From: Chitinophagaceae bacterium DXS
GTDB lineage: Bacteria; Bacteroidota; Bacteroidia; Chitinophagales; Chitinophagaceae
Assembly (NCBI GenBank): GCA_030345135.1
Contig: CP128386.1
Location: 2,338,272 to 2,402,271 of the forward strand
DNA length: 64,000 bases
Direction of reading: 5' to 3'
A model generated the notes under the pieces. The model was not told the origin of the DNA, did not search any database, and worked only from the letters and a program-made list of their open reading frames with translations. The position numbers and the translations under genes are program-made. Below are positions 9,173-17,400 of this stretch, piece after piece. Within the stretch, counting starts at the first letter, position 1. Each line of letters opens with the position of its first letter.

Positions 9173-9313
9173 GCTTAAAGCCCAAAGCCTAAAGCTTAAA
9201 GCTGGTATTTGCCGCAGACCTGACACCTGACACCTGATACCTGAAACCTGACAACCTTACTAATTTTTAACCAAAGCTGAAAGCTCATAGCTGACAGCTG
9301 ATAGCTATTAAAT
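9173..9313. repeat. Quasi-repeat patch between the HolD-like gene and rdgB
   Basis: Three repeat words follow one another: AGCTTAAAGCC-type units, then CTGACACCTGACACCTGATACC-type units, then AGCTGAAAGCTCATAGCTGA-type units. The same words reappear at 9880-10082, 15780-15805, 32840-32890 and 33808-33830. Confidence 0.6.
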
Positions 9314-9901
9314 ATGACACTTATCTTTGCTACCAACAACCAGCACAAGGTTGACGAAATAAGAAATGTTATTGGTGATAAGTTTAATCTTATTACCATG
9401 AAAGAAGCCGGTATTGATATTGATATTCCCGAACCTCATGACACGATTGCAGCCAACGCATCTGAAAAATCTTCAGTGATCCATAAGTTCACGAAAGAAA
9501 ACGTGTTTAGCGAAGACACAGGCCTTGAGGTGTATTCACTTAATGGCGAGCCGGGTGTTAAAAGCGCCCGATATGCCGGGGAACACAAAAACTTTCAGCA
9601 TAATATAGATAAGTTGCTCTTTAATTTACAGGAAAAGCATGACAGGAGCGCCCGTTTTATTACCGTGATCTCGCTTATCCTTGATGGGAAAGAACAGTTA
9701 TTTGAAGGCATTTGCGAAGGCAAAATTCTTGAGGCTCAACGAGGATCCGGCGGCTTTGGATATGATCCTGTTTTTGTTCCTGACGGAAGCAATAAAACCT
9801 TCGCAGAAATGACAATGGAAGAAAAGAATGTATTCAGCCATAGAAGGAAGGCGACGGATAAATTGGTGGAGTTTTTGAAAAGCTTAGAGCCTAAAGCTTA
9901 A
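9314..9901 (+). CDS. rdgB: XTP/dITP diphosphatase (RdgB/HAM1 family)
   Basis: A 195-residue house-cleaning pyrophosphatase that removes dITP and XTP. It opens with the family start LIFATNNQHKVDEI, where the N-x-x-K residues bind the triphosphate. FSEDTGLEV follows (catalytic Asp), then EPGVKSARYAGE, GSGGFGYDPVF (base-specificity loop) and FSHRRKA near the C-terminus. All key residues are present. The last codons run into an AGCTTAAAGC repeat, which also forms the end of the gene. Confidence 0.95.
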   Translation: MTLIFATNNQHKVDEIRNVIGDKFNLITMKEAGIDIDIPEPHDTIAANASEKSSVIHKFTKENVFSEDTGLEVYSLNGEPGVKSARYAGEHKNFQHNIDKLLFNLQEKHDRSARFITVISLILDGKEQLFEGICEGKILEAQRGSGGFGYDPVFVPDGSNKTFAEMTMEEKNVFSHRRKATDKLVEFLKSLEPKA

Positions 9902-10082
9902 AGCTTAAAACTGGTTGTACGTTGTAAGTTGTACGTTTAAGAAAATAGCTTAAAGCCTAAAGCTTAAAACTAATTGTATATTCTCGTAATGAGCTTACTA
10001 GACAGAATGATGGAAAATTTTAATCAAACTTTCCATCATTCGCTACGATAAGCTTTGGGCTTTGAGCTTTAAGCTTTAAGCT
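9880..10082. repeat. Nested inverted repeats in the rdgB/lptD convergent gap
   Basis: Copies of AGCTTAAAGCCTAAAGC lie on the left (9885-9970) and inverted copies (GCTTTGGGCTTTGAGCTTTAAGC) on the right (10050-10082). They flank a central perfect hairpin at 10005-10041. The right-hand copies reach the stop codon of lptD. Confidence 0.6.
10005..10041. terminator. Hairpin between convergent rdgB and lptD
   Basis: A perfect 12-bp stem, GAATGATGGAAA / TTTCCATCATTC, with a 13-base A/T-rich loop. It probably ends transcription from both sides, although no long T-run follows on either strand. Confidence 0.45.
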
Positions 10083-12843
10083 ACTGATTGTAAAAGAACC
10101 TTGAACGATTGATCTTAAGATCGCGCAGGATGCCTGACTTGGGATTGATGGAAATATTAAATGATTTGTAAGGACCGATGGGTGTTACATTGATCGCCAT
10201 TTGCCAGCAGTGCATCTCACGCGTGATAAACATTGTTAGTGTTTGGATCTTGGCCGTTTTGAAATCGAAATAGGTGTTCCCACCTATCTTCCATTTAGGT
10301 GTCAGGCTGAAGTCTCCGTTAAGGCTGATGTTGGCTGTTGTATTGGTGACAAAGTTTTTATAATCTGCCGCAAGTATTCTTGAAAAATTCAATGCAAAAG
10401 ACATCTGCACGTTCCAGGGAATATTAAAATCGACAAATTCTGCCGGGTTTTGCCTAACGTACTCCAGTTGACGCATCTGTTCATCGGGTGTTAACGTCTG
10501 ATCAACAGGTATACCGGTTCCTCCGCTCTTGTCTTTATCATCTTTTGACTTGCTCTTGAATGAGGTTGAGATGGCTATGTTACCATTTGTGAACCGACCA
10601 ATTTTGCCATCTTTCCAAAGCAATTTATCTACCCTCCTGCCAAAGCTATCCACGCCATAAGGATCAATATTTGCACCGGCCGTGATATTGACGGTATTAA
10701 ATAATGTACTTCTTAAGGATAAAGCAATAGGCGACCATTTAAGGCTGTCTGCAAAAAAGTTATAACCACCGGTAACGCCTAACCCATCTATTAGTTTCAC
10801 CTTCTTGGTGGCCTTTGCAGTGGTATCGCTTTTATCGTGAACTTTCATTTCCAGCAGGTTGTCAATACCGAAGTTAAACCCGCCAAACTGGCCTTCAGAA
10901 TAGGAACCCATCACACCGCCATCGAACACCGACGCCCGTCTTGTATTTTTTGCCGTATCTATCTGAACATCATAAAAGTATTGATGAACGAGATCCGGCT
11001 TGTAGTTGGCACTTATAAAAGGTTTCACCTCATGCCTTATTGCCATAATACCTTTTGACTTAGGGAAGTTATAAGTACCGAAGATCCTTGTATTGGCAGA
11101 CAGCCCGAAACTGGTTTCTCTTGCTGTATAAAACCCCCGGCTTATGGTAGTGTCGTTCTTATTGGTTTTATCGTTCCATTTTAACCTGATCTGCTGGCCA
11201 TACCAACGCTCTCCGTAGCTGATGGATGGAGACACGATAAATGGTCCGAATGCAGGTAATGTCAGCGAAATAGGAATGTTGTGCTGTGCACCCCACTGTG
11301 TGGTATCAAGTATTTTCTGAAAATTGAACAGTGAATCGTAAAAAGAGGCTTGTGTTAACAGGTTTCCGTTATATGCTACACCAAGTTTCTCATACCATTT
11401 GGGCGTTCCCACCTGTTCTTTCTTTTGGAACGGATAGATAGTATTGGCAGTAAAGTTTACCGTTGGAAGATTTAATGTAACCAGCCTAGTATTGTTATTC
11501 TGGTTGTGGTTGGCACTAACAGATAACACGTATTTACCCTGATCCCATGTTTTACCATAAGTAATAGAAGAACTCAACTGGTTCTGAAAGTTCCTCATGG
11601 GGTTGTTGGTCACATATTTATTGTACTGCGTACTACCTGCGTTCACACTTGCAGAAAAACTCGTCCCCGGCCGCGCCCTGCTATCCATGGAGTGGCTCCA
11701 TGTAATAAAGAAGTTCTGGCTGGTAGTAAATTCATCTTTTGACAAGCCGGAACGGTTAAGCAACTTTGTGTGCTGGATTGAAAAATTAAGCGCGCCCGTA
11801 TACTTATATCTTTTATAATACTTGGGGTTAACATTAAGGCTCCATCCACCATAAGAATAAATGTTTCCCCTTGTAATAACATCAAGATTATCGTTGATCA
11901 CTTTATAGTAGCCTAATCCTTCCAAACCCAGACCAAAATCTTCACTGGATGCGAATTGCGGCGGCAGCAAGCCTGAGTGCCTTCCCCTGCTTAAAGGAAA
12001 TATACCAAACGGAATAGCGACAGGCATCGGCACGCCTTCAAATTCAGGAAACGCGGGACCTGATACAGCTATCTTATCATTAATGATCTTTACTTTTCTT
12101 GTGCGGAAAGCAAAGTGTGGCGTATCGAGATTACAGGTAGTAAATCGGGTTCTAAAACCAAATTCTACATTCTTATCAACTTTTTTCAACACATCCGCCT
12201 TTACAAACATATCGCCTTCCTGGTAGTAAGTATTTTTTACCAGGCCTCGCTGACTCTTCATATTAAAGATGATGGAATCGCTGATAGAAGTTGAGCCGCC
12301 TTGTGTAAACTTGGGCAGATTAAGTGCTCCCTTGGCGGTGTCTGTTCCCCCATATGCTTTGATAATATTTGTGGGCTGGTCGAAATTGATATTGGCAGCT
12401 TCCAGCTTCATGTCCTTATAATCCGTAGTAGCCTTACCGTAGAGATAAAATTGCTTTTTGGTAAGAACGAGCACTCCGGAGTCTTCAGCCGAATAGTTTA
12501 CCGGTGCATCTAACGAATCTTTAGACATATTAATGGTGTCTATCTTCTGTTTAACAGTATCAGACGCATGCAAACTATCGATTGGATTACCTAAGGAATC
12601 GACCTTTTTCCTGGTGGTATCAGTCTTATTGATTGTATCCGTTTTATTAACCGTAGAGGTATCTGCAGGAGGCTTTTTACCGCCCTTCTTACGAAGTGTT
12701 GTATCCTGTTCCTCTGTTAATAATTTGAAAAATCGTTTATAGCTTTTACCCTTAGCTGTATTTTGGAGCGTTATGAGTATGCAAAGGCATACCGCAAGTC
12801 CGCAGATGATGGTTTTTGATTTAACTTTATAACGTTCGCGCAT
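10081..12843 (-). CDS. lptD: LPS assembly outer-membrane protein LptD (Bacteroidota type)
   Basis: A 920-residue protein with an N-terminal hydrophobic signal (ICGLAVCLCILITL). A low-complexity Thr/Asp/Lys linker follows (about residues 48-105). Next is an OstA/LptD-like periplasmic domain (YLYGKATTDYKDMKLEAANINFD, about 130-250). A long C-terminal region of alternating hydrophobic strands typical of an outer-membrane barrel ends in aromatic FFYNQ. In the family LptD inserts lipopolysaccharide into the outer leaflet. It is divergent from the amidase gene, with about 70 bases between the starts. A TATTTTTG box at 12854-12861 just upstream could be its -7 element and would leave a very short leader. 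Confidence 0.85.
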   Translation of the reverse strand: MRERYKVKSKTIICGLAVCLCILITLQNTAKGKSYKRFFKLLTEEQDTTLRKKGGKKPPADTSTVNKTDTINKTDTTRKKVDSLGNPIDSLHASDTVKQKIDTINMSKDSLDAPVNYSAEDSGVLVLTKKQFYLYGKATTDYKDMKLEAANINFDQPTNIIKAYGGTDTAKGALNLPKFTQGGSTSISDSIIFNMKSQRGLVKNTYYQEGDMFVKADVLKKVDKNVEFGFRTRFTTCNLDTPHFAFRTRKVKIINDKIAVSGPAFPEFEGVPMPVAIPFGIFPLSRGRHSGLLPPQFASSEDFGLGLEGLGYYKVINDNLDVITRGNIYSYGGWSLNVNPKYYKRYKYTGALNFSIQHTKLLNRSGLSKDEFTTSQNFFITWSHSMDSRARPGTSFSASVNAGSTQYNKYVTNNPMRNFQNQLSSSITYGKTWDQGKYVLSVSANHNQNNNTRLVTLNLPTVNFTANTIYPFQKKEQVGTPKWYEKLGVAYNGNLLTQASFYDSLFNFQKILDTTQWGAQHNIPISLTLPAFGPFIVSPSISYGERWYGQQIRLKWNDKTNKNDTTISRGFYTARETSFGLSANTRIFGTYNFPKSKGIMAIRHEVKPFISANYKPDLVHQYFYDVQIDTAKNTRRASVFDGGVMGSYSEGQFGGFNFGIDNLLEMKVHDKSDTTAKATKKVKLIDGLGVTGGYNFFADSLKWSPIALSLRSTLFNTVNITAGANIDPYGVDSFGRRVDKLLWKDGKIGRFTNGNIAISTSFKSKSKDDKDKSGGTGIPVDQTLTPDEQMRQLEYVRQNPAEFVDFNIPWNVQMSFALNFSRILAADYKNFVTNTTANISLNGDFSLTPKWKIGGNTYFDFKTAKIQTLTMFITREMHCWQMAINVTPIGPYKSFNISINPKSGILRDLKINRSRFFYNQ

Positions 12844-12913
12844 AAGGTTCGGGCAAAAATAGGGGTAATTGGATAAATGATTTGTGAAGAAATATCCTAA
12901 GGTTCATTTTATT

Positions 12914-13861
12914 ATGTCTGGAAAAACACTTTTGATTCGTATTTTACTTGCTACGTTTTTATTCACCGGCACCCCGCTCATAAAAGTGAACGCGCAGGAG
13001 GTACTCAGGACTATTATTATTGATCCCGGACATGGCTTGCCAGACGGCGGCGCAGATGGCGAATACAGCAAAGAATCTGATATTTCGGTTGCCATCGGAC
13101 TGAAGCTCGGCAAACAATTGCAACAGGTTCTCCCCAACACGCGGATCCTTTTTACACGTACGGACGAAAATCTTCCCAACGGTTTAAAAAACAAAAACGA
13201 TGCACTTCGCTACCGTGCCAAAATGGCGAACGACAACAAGGGGGATCTTTTCATATCCATTCATTGTAACAGTACTTCAGGCACCCTTCACAAAGAAAAA
13301 ACGGGATACACAACCGAGACTTATTATAAGGGAAAAGGCAAAAAAAAGAAAAAATACACCCGCAAGGTTCCTAAATATCGCTATTGGACAACCCCTAGCG
13401 ACGCCGCAGGGACAGAAACCTACATTTGGGCAGTAGATAAAAACGAACAGAAAAAACAATATGTAAGCAACTACGAGCCTACCGGCGAGCAGGAAGACAG
13501 TGCCAGCACCGTTAACTTTTTTGACACACCGGAAGCCAAGATCCTTGCATCCTTGCGGACAAAAAAATATTTTGAAAAGAGTAAGATGCTGGCAGAATTG
13601 GTAGAGGCAGAATTTATTAAACAGGGAAGAATTTCCAGAGGAGCCCGCCAAAGGGATGATAAGGGCATTCTAGTACTTGCTGCAACCGCGATGCCGAGCA
13701 TATTGGTCGAAACAGGATTTATTTCAAACCCGGATGAGGAAAAATACCTCAATAGTGAAAAAGGCCAGGATGAAGTGGCTTATGCGATCATGAGGGCGGT
13801 GCTGGCATATAAGGAAAATGTTGAGAAAGGATTGGGAGGAGCGACGACGGCGCGAAAATGA
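12914..13861 (+). CDS. N-acetylmuramoyl-L-alanine amidase (Amidase_3)
   Basis: A zinc amidase that cleaves between MurNAc and the stem peptide in the periplasm. ATG at 12914 is followed directly by a signal peptide ending KVNAQE; a GTG at 12884 would add ten residues. Zinc ligands are His in IIDPGHG, Glu in SKESDIS and His in FISIHCNS. The catalytic Glu lies in ILVETGFISNPDEE. A Lys-rich insertion (GKGKKKKKYTRK) and a Trp/Tyr-rich loop sit between the second His and the C-terminal helix, as in other Bacteroidota members. The gene has its own promoter region, divergent from lptD. Confidence 0.9.
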   Translation: MSGKTLLIRILLATFLFTGTPLIKVNAQEVLRTIIIDPGHGLPDGGADGEYSKESDISVAIGLKLGKQLQQVLPNTRILFTRTDENLPNGLKNKNDALRYRAKMANDNKGDLFISIHCNSTSGTLHKEKTGYTTETYYKGKGKKKKKYTRKVPKYRYWTTPSDAAGTETYIWAVDKNEQKKQYVSNYEPTGEQEDSASTVNFFDTPEAKILASLRTKKYFEKSKMLAELVEAEFIKQGRISRGARQRDDKGILVLAATAMPSILVETGFISNPDEEKYLNSEKGQDEVAYAIMRAVLAYKENVEKGLGGATTARK

Positions 13862-14329
13862 CTTGGATTTGCTCCTGCGGGAGCATTTTGTCTGGACCGG
13901 GATTTGGGGGATTAGAGGATTGACGGGATTAATTGATTGGGATTGGGGGCTCCTTGAGGTGCCAAATTACTTGGACCAGGATTTGCGGATAGTGAGGGTT
14001 GACGGGATTTTTGAATTATTTGCCCGCGCCCTTTCAGGGCTTGCTGAAGTGAGGCTGGGTTGTTTTATAGGTGTCTGCAGTCCTTTTTTGATCTACATTC
14101 TCACTTCCACGCATTCATTTTCAATTCTCAATTTTCAGCTTTCAATTATATCACTCATTCGCACATCTGCAAATTCGCACATCTGCACATTCACACATTT
14201 GCACATTTCCCCTTCTTCAATTCTCCATTTTCAACTTTCAATTATTTTACTCATTCGCACATTTGCATATTCGCACATTCCCCCATCCGCACCTGCATTT
14301 TCAATTCTCCATTTTCAACTTTCAATTAA
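13862..14329. repeat. Gene-free repeat-rich stretch
   Basis: The first part has GGGATT-rich words and one GCCCT-TTC-AGGGC hairpin (14028-14040). From about 14096 to 14329 it is built from irregular copies of CACATTTGCACATTCGCAC and TTCAATTCTCCATTTTCAA. The same two words fill 34280-34600. Open frames across it are by-products of the repeat. No gene is visible. Confidence 0.65.
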
Positions 14330-15523
14330 TTAAGTTTTCTCTATAATTATCGCCATCCCCTGCCCCAGTCCAACGCACATGGTTGCGAGGCCATATTTAT
14401 TATTGTCGTTGCGTTGAAGTTCGTGAACGAGCGTTGCGATAATTCTGGCGCCGCTGGAGCCGAGCGGGTTGCCGATGGCTAACGAGCCGCCATTTATGTT
14501 GATCTTGCCGGGATCTGCATCCAGTTCTTTGATGCATGCGAGAGAAGTAGCAGCAAAAGCTTCATTCAGCTCAATAACATCTATATTATTCATTTGAAGG
14601 CCTGCGCGCTTTAGCGCTTTATCAGAAGCAGGCACCGGACCAACGCCCATTATACCAGGATCGATTCCGGAAACGGCCATGCTTGTTATCCGGGCAAGAG
14701 GTTGCAAATTGAATATTTTTAGTGCCTCTTCGCTGGCTAGCAATACGGCGGCAGCTCCATCATTTAATCCTGAAGAATTACCAGCAGTAACGGTACCATC
14801 CTTTGCGAAGGCTGGTTTTAATGCGGACAATGTTTGCAAGGAAGTTTTGCGTGGCGGTTCATCACCAGAGATCCAACTGATCATCCTGTTATTCTCTATT
14901 TCGATGCCAACCATTTCATCTTCCCATTTACCAGCCTCCAGTGCGGCAAAATATTTTTGATGAGATTGCCATGCAAACAGATCCTGATCTTCACGGGAGA
15001 TTTTCCAATGTTTGGCAACATTTTCTGCAGTCTCTCCCATTGAGTATGGATAATACATATCTGCCAACTGCTTATTGGTAAAACGCCAGCCAATGGTTGA
15101 ATCAAACACGTCACTATTCCTGCTCCACGCGCCGTTTGTTTTGGGCATGATAAAGGGAGCTCTTGTCATGCTTTCTACACCGCCTGCTACATAAAATAAT
15201 CCTTCACCGCACATAATAGCCCTTGCAGCATCCATTACGGACTGCATACCACTTCCACACAAACGGTTCACCGTATTACCAGCAACGCTTACAGGAAGGC
15301 CGGCAAGCAATGCAGCCATACGCGCCACATTACGGCAATCCTCCCCAGCCTGGTTGGCATCTCCAATAATAATATCTTCTATGGATTCTACATCAAACTC
15401 ATTGCGCATCAATAAGGCTTTGAGTACTGAAGCCATTAAATCATCCGGTCTTATGGAACTTAATTTTCCTCCGTATTTTCCCACAGGAGATCTTACCGCG
15501 TCGACTATATAAGCTGGTTGCAT
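14330..15523 (-). CDS. Acetyl-CoA acyltransferase (thiolase, 3-oxoadipyl-CoA-thiolase-like) with altered GHP motif
   Basis: A 397-residue thiolase whose N-terminal half closely follows the 3-oxoadipyl-CoA/acetyl-CoA thiolase pattern (NQAGEDCRNVARMAALLAGLP). The acyl-accepting Cys is residue 89 in NRLCGSGM. NEAFAA (near 319) and the second Cys in CVGLGQG near the C-terminus are present. The usual GHP motif reads GNP: residue 352 is Asn (codon AAC), where almost all thiolases have the His that activates the Cys. The enzyme would split or form 3-oxoacyl-CoA if active. It is a single gene with repeat sequence on both sides. Confidence 0.85.
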   Translation of the reverse strand: MQPAYIVDAVRSPVGKYGGKLSSIRPDDLMASVLKALLMRNEFDVESIEDIIIGDANQAGEDCRNVARMAALLAGLPVSVAGNTVNRLCGSGMQSVMDAARAIMCGEGLFYVAGGVESMTRAPFIMPKTNGAWSRNSDVFDSTIGWRFTNKQLADMYYPYSMGETAENVAKHWKISREDQDLFAWQSHQKYFAALEAGKWEDEMVGIEIENNRMISWISGDEPPRKTSLQTLSALKPAFAKDGTVTAGNSSGLNDGAAAVLLASEEALKIFNLQPLARITSMAVSGIDPGIMGVGPVPASDKALKRAGLQMNNIDVIELNEAFAATSLACIKELDADPGKININGGSLAIGNPLGSSGARIIATLVHELQRNDNNKYGLATMCVGLGQGMAIIIEKT

Positions 15524-15824
15524 GGCAGCAAATGTAGGAAAACAGACGGATGTACGATGTACGGTGTTAGGTGCCTGCCCGTACCGACGGTACGTTCGGG
15601 CGGGTACGATGTAGGCGAATCTTTGATTTAGGAATTAATAAGTACGAAGTACGAGTTACGAAGTACTTAGGTGAAACAGCTTCTTTTTTATTAGAGCGGT
15701 TGCAACTTGCGAAAATTATTATACCTGTACCTTACTGCTAAATACAGTCACTTATACCTCATTCCTCAAACCTTATGCCTCACACCTGATACCTGATACC
15801 TGCCCCCCTTTTCAATTTTCCATT
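15524..15824. repeat. Gene-free stretch of mixed repeats
   Basis: Contains a GC-rich palindromic unit (15572-15612) that is exactly repeated in inverse orientation at 33124-33164. It also has TACGAAGTACGAGTTACGAAGTA-type words (15640-15670) and CACACCTGATACCTGATACC-type words (15780-15803). No gene is visible. Confidence 0.6.
15572..15612. repeat. 41-bp GC-rich dispersed repeat, copy A
   Basis: Contains the palindrome CGTACCG-A-CGGTACG. Its reverse complement occurs without mismatch at 33124-33164, and partial matching extends beyond the core on one side. Confidence 0.75.
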
Positions 15825-15855
15825 AAAAAGAAAAAGGCTGCCGTTGCCGGCAACC
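15825..15855 (-). terminator. Terminator of SusC/SusD operon 1
   Basis: On the minus strand GGTTGCC-GGCAAC-GGCAGCC (7 bp, one G-T pair) is followed by TTTTTCTTTTT. It lies 28 bases after the SusD stop. Confidence 0.75.
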
Positions 15856-15882
15856 TCTTTCTATTATCCAAAACATGAACAT

Positions 15883-17346
15883 TTACTGTACGTTCTTTCT
15901 AACATCCCACCACATTTGCTGGCCCCAGAAATTGTCTTTCAGTTGAGCAACAGATGCTGCACTGTTTGTACCGTTCAATTTAGTTTCGTTATCAGGATAA
16001 GGATAACGGAAAGGTGCGCGGGTGTGACCAGGATATACTGAGCCTTTTGCTGCAGGCAGTGAAGGAACATCAGTTCTGCGGCTTTCAGCCCATGCTTCAT
16101 GACCATCTTTGAATAAAGCGATCCATTTCTGCAGGTTGATCCTTGTTACATCGCCGTTGTATTTTACGTTAGCGCTGTTGATGTATGCGTTAACATCACC
16201 GGCCACTTCATTCTCATCCATTGAAGCCTTGATTCCCTTGTTGTAAGCATCGTTAGCTGTAACACCTACATTCCAACCGTTAGCAGCCGCTTCAGCTAAA
16301 ATAAATTCAACTTCTGCGTAACGCATAAACGGAGTGAATCCTTGTTTGTTGTCGCGGAAACGAGCGCCGATTCTTGAATAAAGACCTAAAGAAGGTAATT
16401 TATCTTCATCAGGAATACCAATACCTACACCCCTGTAAACACCGTCAGTAGCAGGTTTAGCATATACATCCAATCTTGGATCTGAAAGGTTTTGCAAAGT
16501 ATTGATCAAAACATCACTTACAGCGTGATCATCACGGCTGTTGTCGAATCTGTCGCTAGCCCAAGGCTCATTGTATGGTTTTCCTCCAGGCCAGTTGAAG
16601 AAGGCGTTATCATCATTGCTGGTGAAAATCGGGTTTTGTGAAGGATTGCCCATGATTTCTTCGATAGTTGCTTTTGCTGTAGCAGCATCAACTTTTGAAA
16701 TGCGGATAGCAATTCTTAACCTGATAGAATTACAGAACTTGCGCCATTTAGCTACATCACCATTGTAAAGAAAATCACCAGAACCAAGTTCATCGGCAGA
16801 ACCCTGAGCAAACAGGTCATTTGCTTTTTTCAGATTAGCCAATAACACCGGATAAATATCTTCCTGTTTGTCGTATTTCGGAGTGATTACACCAGAATCA
16901 CCTTTCAACGCGTCAGAGAATGGAAGATCTCTCCATGTATCTGTGGCAATTTGTCCGATGAAAGACTGGAAAGTTAAAGCAGTTGCCTGCTGGTTAGCCT
17001 GACCACCTTTAATTGCTGCGTTGATGATCAGCTGAAGGTTCTTCATGTCGCGGTAAGTATATGTCCAATCATTCTGTACAGTTGAGCTACGGAACACGTA
17101 ACGTGCTTCATCAATGTACTGGATCTTACCTAAATGACCGCCATAAGTTTCTGGCTCATTCATATTTCCCCACACGTCGTAAAGACCTGCAGCATAATCT
17201 TCCAAAGCAAAACCTAACAGGTTTGTAGAAGGCGCTGTTGAAGGGTTGTTCTGATTCTGGTTTATATCTTCAAAGCTCTTTGTACAGGAAGCTAAAGAAG
17301 CTACAGCTATACAACCAGCTACTAAATAATTCAATTTCATTTTCAT
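15883..17346 (-). CDS. SusD/RagB-family nutrient-binding outer-membrane lipoprotein (pair 1)
   Basis: A 487-residue SusD homologue of the SusD-like_2 type. The lipobox VASLASC puts the mature Cys near residue 21. TPR-like helical blocks follow (QNDWTYTYRDMKNLQLIINAA, cut here as two overlapping helices), with the conserved region WRDLPFSDALKG and a C-terminal RYAEVEFILAEAA helix. Proteins of this family form the lid over the SusC channel at the cell surface and bind the nutrient. It lies 54 bases after its SusC partner and before a terminator. The substrate cannot be read from the sequence. Confidence 0.92.
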   Translation of the reverse strand: MKMKLNYLVAGCIAVASLASCTKSFEDINQNQNNPSTAPSTNLLGFALEDYAAGLYDVWGNMNEPETYGGHLGKIQYIDEARYVFRSSTVQNDWTYTYRDMKNLQLIINAAIKGGQANQQATALTFQSFIGQIATDTWRDLPFSDALKGDSGVITPKYDKQEDIYPVLLANLKKANDLFAQGSADELGSGDFLYNGDVAKWRKFCNSIRLRIAIRISKVDAATAKATIEEIMGNPSQNPIFTSNDDNAFFNWPGGKPYNEPWASDRFDNSRDDHAVSDVLINTLQNLSDPRLDVYAKPATDGVYRGVGIGIPDEDKLPSLGLYSRIGARFRDNKQGFTPFMRYAEVEFILAEAAANGWNVGVTANDAYNKGIKASMDENEVAGDVNAYINSANVKYNGDVTRINLQKWIALFKDGHEAWAESRRTDVPSLPAAKGSVYPGHTRAPFRYPYPDNETKLNGTNSAASVAQLKDNFWGQQMWWDVRKNVQ

Positions 17347-17400
17347 TTATTTTTTTGTGATGACACGCTGCAAGCGGGGTCGCAGCATGTCATACATGAA

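Noticed and set aside
14096..14329. CRISPR-like look of repeated CACATTTGCAC units
   Set aside because: Units vary in sequence and spacing, there are no unique spacers of equal size, and no cas genes are nearby.
13818..14333. 171-codon open frame after the amidase gene, plus a second frame at 14060-14329
   Set aside because: Translation is repetitive His/Ser/Phe/Thr text produced by the CACATTTGCAC words in more than one frame, it overlaps the end of the amidase gene, and no family pattern appears.
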